Origin: Conchocele bisecta
Taxonomy: Eukaryota > Mollusca > Bivalvia > Lucinida > Thyasiridae
Reading direction: 5' to 3'
Assembly (NCBI GenBank): GCA_029237695.1
Contig: CM055266.1
Coordinates: 108,145,370 to 108,209,369, forward strand
DNA: 64,000 nt
Position numbers and translations under genes: made by a program. The notes under the pieces were generated by a model, which was not told the origin of the DNA, ran no database searches, and worked only from the letters and a program-made list of their open reading frames with translations. Numbering within the stretch: the first letter of the stretch is position 1; each line of letters starts with the position of its first letter. Below, piece after piece: positions 37,401-43,100 of the stretch.

Positions 37401-39905
37401 CGTGTTCTGAGTACATAATGATACATCTAATCAGGGCTTCTAAAATTTCAGAATGCCGTCCAGAGTCCAGACGTAACACTGTCGGCCATTGTCGGAGCAG
37501 ACACACCCCCCCCCCCCCCCACCCTCTATTAAAAACTAAACTTTAACTGAAATTTCGAAGTTCAAACAAAGTACTAGAAATAATGGGATAAATAAATCGT
37601 GTTTGTAAACAACAAAAGTGGATAAAATTGTGTATGCACCGGGTCACGTGGTGTGCCTAAATAGCGCAAAGACGGAAAAAATGCGAAACGACAGAGACAA
37701 ATCGTGATGCCGATTGATTGCAGGTAAATTTTCGGTAGACTAAAATAAATTAAAATTTTACAAGTCTGTGTCTTGTTTCGTTTTTTATTTATTCCTCTCT
37801 GTCGGGTTGCCAAGCCGGTAAGTTGTCTTTGTGAACAACGACAAAATAGTTTGATGTGCCATTTCAATAATAATTGAATGACGGACAACATAGAAAAAAA
37901 ATGCGTTATATACCCAACTCGTAATTCATTGCTAATTATGCTATTATCACTGTTCACACCGACTTCAAAATTAATTGTCGGCCTAATTTGGCTAGCTGCA
38001 GACACATCAATTTAATTTAATTACTTGTTAAACAATGAATTTGTACAATTGAATTAACATTCGGTGTTTCTTTAACCCTCAGATCGAGTTCAAAGTACAT
38101 TGGCGGTGTGATTTAGGACTTCAATTGATCCCTAATCCCTGATCCCTAATGAGTCACGCTTTTAACACGACAGACGTACCTTGTCGTTTATCAAAATGTT
38201 TGCGAATTGTAGATCACGTGAGCAACCTCATCAGGATCTACGATCATGTACATTTTATATACACAAAAATGACCCCTAATACAGTGTAATGTAACAGTTG
38301 CTAACTTAATATGGAATAGCCCGGGCCGTTAGTCTGTGTCAGTTACTTGGGATTAATTATTACGAACACAGATAAACACAGTGCTTTTATTTTATTTTAA
38401 CATCATCAGAAATGGCAAGTCTAGGAACTCTTGTATCTTTACGCTGAAGCCAGTCCAGTCTATTTAAGTCACTAAACCGCTATACACATGTACCAATTAC
38501 CACGCGTGTGTTAAGAAAAATCGATACTAGGAGAAACTGAATACACAGCTAGTTGTTGCACACTGGTTTAACACGGATATGGCCCACGGATATGCGTCAT
38601 AAAATGGACATTACTTGGTGGTCAAAAACGGTAAATTTACAAGGTTTATAGCGAAATAGCAGCCGACTGGCAATTTTTCTCGGACCGATTTTTAAGACTA
38701 GTTTTTCAAATCTCAATCGGTCTGAGAGTTCAAAAATCGGTCCAGAACCGGTAAACTGAAAATTTTAGAAGCCCTGCATGATCTAATTACATTACCGGTA
38801 CATTACATTGTATTACATTATAGTTATGACAAAAGTAATATTTCCAAATTGGCATTTTAAGGTAGATTGAAATAATCGTGTATTTGTCACGCCTAGGGTG
38901 AAAATTATATTCACAACCTCTGGTATTCAAGTCCAGTGCTATATACCCTCGGCCAGGGTCTATGTCAAAGTAGTAGGGATGTAATTCACCGGATATTTGA
39001 TGCAGCGCGATATTTTGTCGATGATGCGATTCGCGATGCGGACCGTGATATTCGAATAAATACGGTTTTCACAATTCAATGCTGTGGAATCCCAAATTAC
39101 TCTATAAATACGTTATTGTCAGGTACATATTACAATTGATAAAATTAAATTATCGTAAAGAATATACACTAACCAGTCCAGCGGTCTTGAATTATTTTCC
39201 AGTTCGGTTCTATTCATTATTTAGAGTATATATGAACTATTGAAAATGTATTTTGTGAATGAGGGACTAGTATTGCGAGATGTATCATACCGTGAACTAA
39301 CTATCGCTATATAGTATCGTTACACACCTACTACTAAGTATAATATTTCATAAATAAATTACATGTTTACCCTGGAGAAACTGCTGTTCATCCATTGATC
39401 AATCATAAGTAATTAGCTATTACAAACTTTACTAGGTGAGTTTATGATAATATTTTATCTCATATTGTTGAGACGTAGTGTGGCGTTTTAATCAACTGGT
39501 TTATTCCAAAATCAACATCATTTATTCTGACGTTAGCTAGACAAAATTTTACGTGAATTGTTCATTAGCCGATGAGCAGAATTTAGATACCAGAATTAAC
39601 CGAAATTACAGCTCGCAAGTGCGACGCAACTAGTTTTTTGGTGAAAGTCTGTTTATTGAGAGTATTCATTGATCATTAGCATAGTAAGCTAGAAACACGA
39701 TTCGTATTTAAACTATAACCCAAGACTACATTAAATTATATGAATAGTGACTTTGTGCATGAATTTATGGTGTGCCACGAAAATAGGATCAAACAAACAA
39801 AACTAAAGTACACTAAAGTACATGTGCCAGCACAATCACATTATCTTACCAATATGCTACCACCACAGCGGCAATCTTCAACGATTTCGATAGAAACGTC
39901 TCCAT
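15937..39905 (-). CDS. SLC35C1: GDP-fucose transporter, six-exon gene (full coding span)
   Basis: Golgi antiporter of the nucleotide-sugar transporter family (drug/metabolite transporter superfamily) that imports GDP-fucose for fucosylation. Six exons (39905-39850, 32303-32243, 28830-28690, 26648-26532, 23729-23621, 16472-15937) join in phase with GT-AG junctions to 339 residues; human SLC35C1 has 364, the difference being mainly a shorter N-terminus. Runs shared with the human protein include [44 protein letters not shown] and FTSPLTHN. Arg117 in NVGRS corresponds to human Arg147, changed in a fucosylation disorder. Introns are 2.0-7.5 kb and full of transposons. It is divergently paired with DPM3. 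Family assignment rests on remembered human sequence, not on a search. Confidence 0.95.
16492..16851 (+). repeat. Family C MITE, copy 4, next to a splice acceptor
   Basis: Complete copy (ATAATTCCAGCAC to CATTCATTCCTAT). In gene orientation it ends right before the CAACTGTTGTGTTAACCAG acceptor of SLC35C1 exon 6, so the branch point may lie within the MITE. Confidence 0.85.
16921..17286. repeat. Family G MITE, copy 2
   Basis: CAGTGCTCCAGATAAGTTG to CTTATCTGGAGCTCTG. Same layout as 5092-5460 but in opposite internal orientation. Confidence 0.8.
17401..18665 (+). repeat. Left terminal inverted repeat of the Polinton derivative
   Basis: 1265 bp, matching the complement of 20772-22067 with few substitutions. 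It includes 459 bp of leader and about the first 269 codons of the polymerase reading frame, far beyond a simple non-coding terminus. Confidence 0.85.
17860..20781 (+). pseudogene. Protein-primed family B DNA polymerase fragment, one in-frame stop
   Basis: One reading frame broken by a TAA at 19480-19482. Regions in order: a lysine-rich N-terminus; a [12 protein letters not shown] segment (about codon 306); a C2H2-like finger [11 protein letters not shown]4-C (about 420-442); a Vsr-like nuclease motif [16 protein letters not shown] (about 518-534); exonuclease motifs YDFEAYLD (about 594), NFSNYD (about 699) and YYNNLDVE (about 830); and a polymerase motif A-like GFDANALYL (about 948). It ends where the right inverted arm begins, so catalytic motifs B and C are missing. 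It cannot encode an active polymerase. Relatives occur in Polintons and related virus-like elements. Confidence 0.85.
20747..21607 (-). pseudogene. Inverted duplicate of the polymerase N-terminus
   Basis: Open for 286 codons. It matches the plus-strand copy's N-terminus with a few substitutions (for example G to W and R to K near residues 29 and 48). A 10-residue in-frame duplication of [10 protein letters not shown] is present. The frame runs out of homology at SVKII and stops shortly after, so it is a truncated duplicate with no polymerase domain. Confidence 0.8.
20772..22067 (-). repeat. Right terminal inverted repeat
   Basis: 1296 bp, about 31 bp longer than the left arm, mostly because a 30-bp block (20941-20970) is present twice in a row. 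The breakpoint with unique sequence falls at an AT-rich ATTATTTTA. Confidence 0.85.
22185..22646 (+). mobile_element. Element K10a with GTGGTGGGGC hairpin tail
   Basis: Begins ACTAGAAAATGTGC and has two core units with AAAAGGGGGAGATAAT. It then has GGACGGACGAACGGGACGG and ends in the hairpin CCCTCCACTATCGTGGTGGG plus CAAAA. Related to 48548-48950. Confidence 0.6.
22651..22763 (+). repeat. Second copy of the Polinton right flank
   Basis: Repeats 22068-22184 (GAAACAACTGCAGACGAC, CATTCTAAGGGTTACTAC, GATATCATGATGGATGGG). It is preceded by CTAT and has no Polinton attached, so it resembles an unoccupied target. Confidence 0.7.
22764..23575 (+). repeat. SINE-like copy disrupted by a hAT-like element
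   Basis: TTTGTTTGTTGGCATTTAAT and GGTCCATACCACACCAAAGG (about 22886-22973), then ATAACCAGATTTAACCCTC and GTTAAATTACCCATCGCATG (about 23430-23575), match parts of the SINE copies at 54.9 and 61.8 kb. Confidence 0.6.
22974..23429. mobile_element. 456-bp hAT-like MITE
   Basis: CAGGGTTCCCACTC at the left and GCAGTGGGAACCCTG at the right, flanked by TAGGAA on both sides (22968-22973 and 23430-23435). The interior repeats the motif AATTCCATGACTTT. The CAGGG terminus suggests hAT, although hAT duplications are normally 8 bp. Confidence 0.7.
23621..23729 (-). CDS. SLC35C1: SLC35C1 exon 5
   Basis: 109 bp, phase 0 to 1, residues 126-162. Acceptor CCATTCAG before CTGCTGTCGTAC; donor GTCAGT after AGTG. 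It encodes [20 protein letters not shown] then [17 protein letters not shown], collinear with the human region ending GVDQEGAEG. Confidence 0.95.
23926..24545 (+). mobile_element. Element K6a
   Basis: Starts ACTAGAAATGTGGCC. It has about three core units of about 170 bp with GTGTGAAATATCAAGCAGATCC and GCACCAAGTATGTGACCTTG. It ends GGACGCCGGTAACACTATA, then a CCCCCTCACCATTCGGTGGC hairpin, then GGGGAATAAA. Confidence 0.65.
24633..24877. repeat. Family A MITE, full length
   Basis: ATATGTGGCTGTGACTGC start and CAGTCACAGCTACATA end. Internal GAAGCATGACGGGTGGTTCA is in reverse orientation relative to 28854-29047. Confidence 0.8.
24955..25295. repeat. Family G2 MITE, copy 2
   Basis: GCAAGGCTCCAGATAAGGAA to CTTATCTGGAGCCTG, with the same GCATTTCATTCTAATGAA centre as 10187-10569. 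Confidence 0.8.
25296..25659. other. Intron stretch with a K-type tail remnant
   Basis: No exon. GTTAAGTTTTGTGATGGACA, then GGACGGACGAATGTACAGAT, near 25410-25470 is the tract that precedes K tails, but no complete end is present. Confidence 0.4.
25660..25726. mobile_element. 67-bp CAGTGGAACC element (pogo-like)
   Basis: CAGTGGAACCC on the left and GTTTAGAGAGGTTCCACTG on the right, flanked by TA on both sides (25658-25659 and 25727-25728). Confidence 0.7.
25911..26466. mobile_element. Family B MITE, copy 2, TA flanks
   Basis: 556-bp palindrome with CTGTCTGTTTCACG ends and TA at 25909-25910 and 26467-26468. It is nearly identical at the centre to the copy at 3397-3960. Confidence 0.85.
26471..26524. 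repeat. Degraded CAGTGGAACC element touching a splice donor
   Basis: ACAGTGAAACACAACAGG to GTCCGGTTTAGAGAGGGTC. It lies immediately beside the donor of SLC35C1 exon 4 (26526-26531 on the minus strand). Confidence 0.6.
26532..26648 (-). CDS. SLC35C1: SLC35C1 exon 4
   Basis: 117 bp, phase 0 at both ends, residues 87-125. Acceptor CCGTATTGCAG before ACCTTG; donor GTAAGT after TTCAATGTC. It encodes [20 protein letters not shown] then [19 protein letters not shown], the most conserved stretch of the gene. Confidence 0.96.
26697..26946. repeat. Family H MITE, copy 2
   Basis: TTTCACCCCTAAGTAACTGG to GTTGAAAGGGTTAA, with the central ACGGCTCGTCACGAGCTGTC hairpin. It starts 46 bp from the acceptor AG of SLC35C1 exon 4. 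Confidence 0.8.
26969..27264. repeat. Family G MITE, copy 3
   Basis: The left end is eroded (GGATATCCAGATAAGCTGCG); the right end TTATCTGGAGCTCTG is intact. Confidence 0.7.
27385..27625 (-). repeat. Family H MITE, copy 3 (inverted)
   Basis: TTTAACCCTTTCAACACTA to TTCCAGTTATTTACTTG, opposite in orientation to 26697-26946. Confidence 0.75.
27702..28012. repeat. Family T MITE, best full copy (311 bp)
   Basis: CAGTAGCCTATTTCATCAAC at the left and its complement at the right. The core stem TTATCACAGCCATT / AATGGCTGTGATAA is complete. Used here as the empty-site reference for the K1a and K9b insertions. Confidence 0.9.
28118..28244 (+). mobile_element. Element K11, minimal 127-bp copy
   Basis: ATGCCCCC near the start (28122-28129), then GGACGGATGTACAGACGTAC and a tail hairpin ATGCCCCCCTTGCTATCGCA-TAGGGGGCAT plus AAAAA. 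There is no tandem core, so the two ends are almost adjacent. Confidence 0.6.
28405..28595. repeat. Family G3 palindromic MITE
   Basis: CAGAGCTCCAGTTAAGGTGC and its complement at the ends. The AATGGCAAGTTGGGAGT arms meet at TCGTCTCATTGAGACGA. Confidence 0.85.
28690..28830 (-). CDS. SLC35C1: SLC35C1 exon 3
   Basis: 141 bp, phase 0, residues 40-86. Acceptor TTGTATTACAG before CTGAATGCG; donor GTAAGT after CTCCGATCA. It encodes [20 protein letters not shown] then [19 protein letters not shown] and IDPKLLRS, aligned with human TPIFVTFYQC onward. A family A MITE begins 23 bp upstream of the exon. Confidence 0.94.
28854..29047. repeat. Family A MITE next to SLC35C1 exon 3
   Basis: ATATGTGGCTGTGACTGGAG to CGAGTCACAGCCACATA, somewhat shortened. 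Confidence 0.8.
29062..29190. repeat. Inverted repeat with GTTATTTGATTTGTATATG arms
   Basis: The outer arms GTTATTTGAT / ATCAAATAAC and inner CACTCGTTCCG / CGGAAC enclose GATATTGCACTCC-AAAGTTGCACAATATCG. Confidence 0.7.
29234..30025 (+). mobile_element. Element K2
   Basis: GGCCACGCCCAGCATGTC near the start. It has four core units with TTTGACCTTG, GGGCATGGGG and ATAGAATGAAAATATGG, then ATGTCGGATGCACAGATGC. The tail is ATCATGCAGACCGCAGCGGG then CGTGATAAT. Confidence 0.6.
30397..30619. repeat. Family P MITE
   Basis: GGGGGCCGTTTCAATTAAAC to GTGAAACGGGCCCC, with the full GAGCATAGGCTGCATATGC hairpin. Its right flank (30620-30700) is also shared with 51934-52018. A further half copy lies at 30705-30768. 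Confidence 0.85.
31135..32130 (+). repeat. Degenerate tandem array, unit about 140 bp
   Basis: About four units containing GTAGGACTAGTTTGTCATA, CAAGTCAAAATGGGAA and GAAAAGGGGGATAATTC. One unit is interrupted by element K3. Confidence 0.7.
31432..31826 (+). mobile_element. Element K3, compact complete copy
   Basis: 395 bp: AACAAGAATTCCGCCACAG start, GTCGCGCCTGC at 31458-31468, and a tail hairpin ending GCAGGCGCGAC (31811-31821) plus AAAAA. The surrounding array unit resumes on the right, so both borders are visible. Confidence 0.7.
32243..32303 (-). CDS. SLC35C1: SLC35C1 exon 2
   Basis: 61 bp, residues 19-39. Acceptor CCATATTGCAG; the first G completes the TGG started in exon 1. Donor GTATGA after CTGAAG. 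It encodes [20 protein letters not shown], matching human [18 protein letters not shown]. Confidence 0.94.
32531..32812 (+). mobile_element. Element K8
   Basis: AACTAGAGCAAATGAGCAGG start, TGCCGGCC at 32564-32571, one core unit, GGAAGGACGGACAG, and a tail containing GGCCGGCA at 32801-32808. The next element, K7, starts immediately after. Confidence 0.55.
32813..33735 (+). mobile_element. Element K7, 5' part with tandem core
   Basis: ACTAGAAATGTGGCCTGTC start and GTCTCACCCAC at 32875-32885. About five core units of about 140-150 bp contain AAGGTCACCAAGGTCA, GATAGCCATCAATGTGAGG and TAACGGATCAAGAGATATTC. The matching tail is 2.5 kb further on. Confidence 0.65.
33736..35125. other. Non-repeat stretch inside K7 / SLC35C1 intron 1
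   Basis: No exon found. A weak direct duplication (about 34360-34545 and 34550-34690) shares ATCAGTGACA, GTAGCTACGTTCAAA and GGCAGGTGTAT-type blocks. Confidence 0.4.
35126..35333. repeat. Family A MITE, diverged
   Basis: ATATGTGGCTGTGACTGGAG start. TGGAATGGTGAACAGTGCAG and CTGATCTGGATCTATATTGG follow; the right end is lost. Confidence 0.75.
35334..36198. other. Unannotated intron stretch
   Basis: A 129-codon ORF overlapping its start begins in the preceding MITE and shows no known motif. Nothing else supported. Confidence 0.4.
36199..36562 (+). mobile_element. Element K7, 3' part with tail
   Basis: Two core units like those at 32.9-33.7 kb, then CGACACCGACGACG. The tail GTCTCACTTTCCACTATCGT ends GTGGGTGAGAC (36547-36557) plus AAAAA. 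Confidence 0.65.
36653..36785. repeat. Family D MITE, copy 2
   Basis: GGCACGAAAATTCTTGTAAT to GACAAGTGGAATTTTCGTGC. Confidence 0.8.
36874..36980. repeat. 107-bp palindrome with GAATAGTAGGTTAGTGCCG arms
   Basis: Arms of about 40 bp with TGGGAAAAATATCTGGC, and a GAAACGTTTC turn. The downstream text repeats TTTCACGGCAC twice. Confidence 0.8.
37432..38776. mobile_element. 1.35-kb element with CAGGGCTTCTAAAAT ends (hAT-like)
   Basis: CAGGGCTTCTAAAATTTCAG at the left is mirrored by CTGAAAATTTTAGAAGCCCTG-type text at the right. The interior has a C run (37506-37520). The longest ORF (143 codons, minus) shows no transposase motif. Probably a non-autonomous copy. Confidence 0.65.
38777..39849. other. 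SLC35C1 intron 1 near the promoter, no repeat ends recognised
   Basis: Contains a short SINE-like remnant near 38880-38955 (GTCACGCCTAGGGTGAAAAT, GGTATTCAAGTCCAGTGC). Otherwise unremarkable. Confidence 0.4.
39850..39905 (-). CDS. SLC35C1: SLC35C1 exon 1 with start codon
   Basis: 56 coding bp. The ATG at 39905 is the first methionine after an in-frame TAG 48 bp upstream. It encodes [18 protein letters not shown] plus TG of Trp19; donor GTAAGA. It matches human FLLRALQIALVVSLYW. The N-terminus is about 30 residues shorter than in human. Confidence 0.9.
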
Positions 39906-40156
39906 GTTTGTCCTGGATGTGAATGTGTCTGTGTCGACGTGATTTCTCTACCCAGTGGCAGTGCTTGACAAGTGGACAAGTGGCAACGTGGATGTCGTAA
40001 AATATCAACAAACAAGATTTGCTTACACCGCGCATTGGTAGAGAATTGTCGAAAAGGAAAATTGGGAACCTGTGTCAGCTGTTCTAGTCGCGAAAAGTAA
40101 CTCTGCAAACCTCCCGTACCATCCGCATAGTGTAGTATTTGTAGAATAGTCTACGA
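39906..40156. promoter_or_regulatory. Candidate bidirectional promoter between SLC35C1 and DPM3
   Basis: 251 bp between the two predicted start codons. Contains two ATTGG (inverted CCAAT) motifs at 40034-40038 and 40061-40065 and no clear TATA box. It appears free of MITEs, unlike the surrounding sequence. Function is inferred from geometry. Confidence 0.6.
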
Positions 40157-40186
40157 ATGTGTCTACCAGGAAATATGCCATATGAG
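40157..40186 (+). CDS. DPM3: Predicted DPM3 exon 1
   Basis: ATG at 40157 (or an internal ATG at 40175) reads [10 protein letters not shown] up to GAG followed by GTAAGC. Phase 0 fits exon 2, which begins with ATC and itself lacks a start codon. No other plausible first exon was seen nearer. Chosen by phase, donor quality and position. Confidence 0.6.
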
Positions 40187-43100
40187 GTAAGCGGGAGGTT
40201 AGCGCAACAGGTTCAACCGCCCCAGTGGATTGTTTTGTTCACTAGCCGTTCCAAACCGCACACGTGCTGTCATGCCTGTGTGAACCCTTGTGCATTGTAC
40301 CTTGTAGTTGAATTTGTCTTAGAATCTCAGTCTCTCTGAGCCATTTTCATTATCATGTCTATATATTATTTCGGTTTGGGCACTTGCTTTTGATTACTAT
40401 CAGTCTGGGCTGGATTTTATTGGCAGATTTTTCAAGCGAATACTTAGCATTCCTGCATGAACTTATTAATTGATTCAGCCATGGTTATTTCTCTGGTAAG
40501 TCGTTCCACCAATCTATGGTTGTTTGTGAGAATCAGTGTCGTCGGTTGTCAAGCCGGAATTGTTTATTTTGTGATTTTAATGTGTGACCGCTTGTACGTC
40601 TGTCCAAATTTAGTATAAAGAGCTGTTCTTTGTTTGCTTTATCTATGTTGTACACTACTACAATGTCTTTCATTATTTCTGAATAAGTTCTGTTTTCTAT
40701 GTTCTTGACTAATTACACGTATGTGGCTCTTCGCTGTACATTTACTATCATCCGGTACAATACTAATCAAACTGTTGAACCATATTCTACGTGTGGGCGA
40801 ACTAATGACTTAATTATATATATTTAGGTTTAGAAAATGCACGAAAATATTCTTCTTTATTTATAACTCCTAACATCATGTTTGATTGTTTCACTGCTGA
40901 CTATATTATTTAATGTATACATGTATCAAAAACAGGATTGATTACCATCACCCAGAACGATTGGCGTCTAATAGTTCATCCCTAAATGTGTTCATAAAAT
41001 TCTTGATTTTTAGGGCTACTTGTTCAACCATAGTCATCCATTAGACGCCAATCGCTCTGGGGGATGGTAATCAACCGTAACAAAGGCAATGTATATGAAC
41101 TATGGAGAAACAACACACCAGTTACAATTCCTCGGACATTGCAAATGAAAGAGATTCCTGATGAGCCATCAAGCCAAGGGTTTAAGGTTTACATTAATAA
41201 GTATTAAATAAGTCATGAAATCTGTAACTTAATTAGAGTTATTACTTTAATTTCTTATTATACTTGCACTTAGGCATTCTACAATTTTAATATAGTTTAT
41301 GAGTGAAACGACATCTAAATGACAGCATCATGTCTCAAAAGACAGAGAAGCGGCGTCTGTTGAAATCATCACTGCTGGATCAGTTCAAGAGGACCAGCTG
41401 GGAATATTTAATGAGATAAGTAACACACTGTCATTAAAAAGATAGACACTTTGAACAAAAAGCTTGATAATAATCAACCATATGTTTCCCGTGACGATGC
41501 AACAACAACGCCAAATCAATAACAGTCAACACTACAACAAATAAGCGAAGTCTTAGACAATGTATGAAATCAAACCCAAACAGTTGTTACATCCATACAA
41601 GAATTCCGCCACGGAAGCGGTGTCGCGCCTGCCGAGGCATTTGACCGTGAACATTACAAGTAAATAAATGACATTGACCTTGAGAATTTGGATGTGGGGG
41701 TGTGCGTAATGAAGCATCATCCATAGACAAACATTGATGCGAAATATTATCAAAGTCTGACAAGGGGTTAAAGAGATATTGTGAAAAAACAATAACTTTT
41801 AACGCATTTCTGTTTCAAAACCGGTGAACATTACAAGTAAATAAATGACATTGACCTTGAGAATTTGGATGTGGAGGTGTGCATAATGAAGCATCATCCC
41901 TAGATGAACATTGATGTGAAATATTATCAAAGTCTGGCAAGGGGTTCAAAAGATATTGTGAAAAAACAATAACTTTAATGCATTCCTGTTACAAAACCGG
42001 TGAACATTACAAGTAAATAAATGACCTTGACCTTGATAATTTGGATGTGGGGGTGTGCGTAATGAAGCATCATCCCTAGACGAACATTGATGTGAAATAT
42101 TATCAAAGTCTGGCAAGGGGTTAAAGAGATATTGTGAAAAAACAATAACTAATGCATTCCTGTTACAAAACCGGTGAACATTACAAGTAAATAAATGACC
42201 TTGACCTTCAGAATTTGGATGTGGGGGTGTGCGTAATGAAGCATCATCCCTAAACAAACATTGATGTGAATTATTATCAAAGTCTGGCAAGGGGTTAAAG
42301 AGATATTGTGAAAAAACAATAACTAACGCATTCCTGTTACAAAACCGGTGAACATTACAAGTAAATAAATGACCTTGACCTTCAGAATTTGGATGTGGGG
42401 GTGTGCGTAATGAAGCATCATCCCTAAACAAACATTGATGTGAATTATTATCAAAGTCTGGCAAGGGGTTAAAGAGATATTGTGAAAAAAAACAATAACT
42501 TTAACGCATTTGCCTTACAAAACAAGAGCTGTAGGAGAACAGCATAGCTCGACTACGAGGGTTGTCGATGTACACATAGCTTGACAAAGAAGGTGGCTGC
42601 GGCCTGCATAAAAACCTTAACCAAGGTTGACTAAAAATATTAACCAAGGGAAATTAAGTAAGTAATTCAAGGTTAAATGTAGGTCAATGTCAGATATAGG
42701 TCAGGGGTTATTGATGTACATCACTAGGAGATGAAGTTTTCCAAGTATGGTTGATGTAGGCCCAGAAGTATTCCATATACAAGCTTGAGTAAAAACCGTA
42801 ACCAAGGGGAGATAACTAAGTAATCCAAGGATAAAAGTAGGTCAAGGTCAAATATAGGTCAGGGATTATTGATGTACATCACTAGGAGATGAAGTTGTCC
42901 AAGTATGGTTGATGTAGGCCCAGAAGTATTCCATATACAAGCTTGACTATAAACATTAAGCAAGTAATTCAAGGTTAAATGTAGGTGAAGGTAAAATAAA
43001 GGTCAGGGGTTATTGATGTACATCCCTATGAGAAAAAGTTATCCAAGTATGGTGTCTGTATGCACAATAGTATTCCATCTACAAGCTTGATTAAAAACAT

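Noticed and set aside
37574..38005. 143-codon minus-strand ORF as a possible transposase
   Set aside because: No transposase motif, low complexity, and it sits in a TIR-bounded element that looks non-autonomous.
41946..42464. 172-codon minus-strand ORF with internal repeats
   Set aside because: Produced by the tandem core of K5: the 174-bp units are divisible by three, so one open unit repeats in frame.
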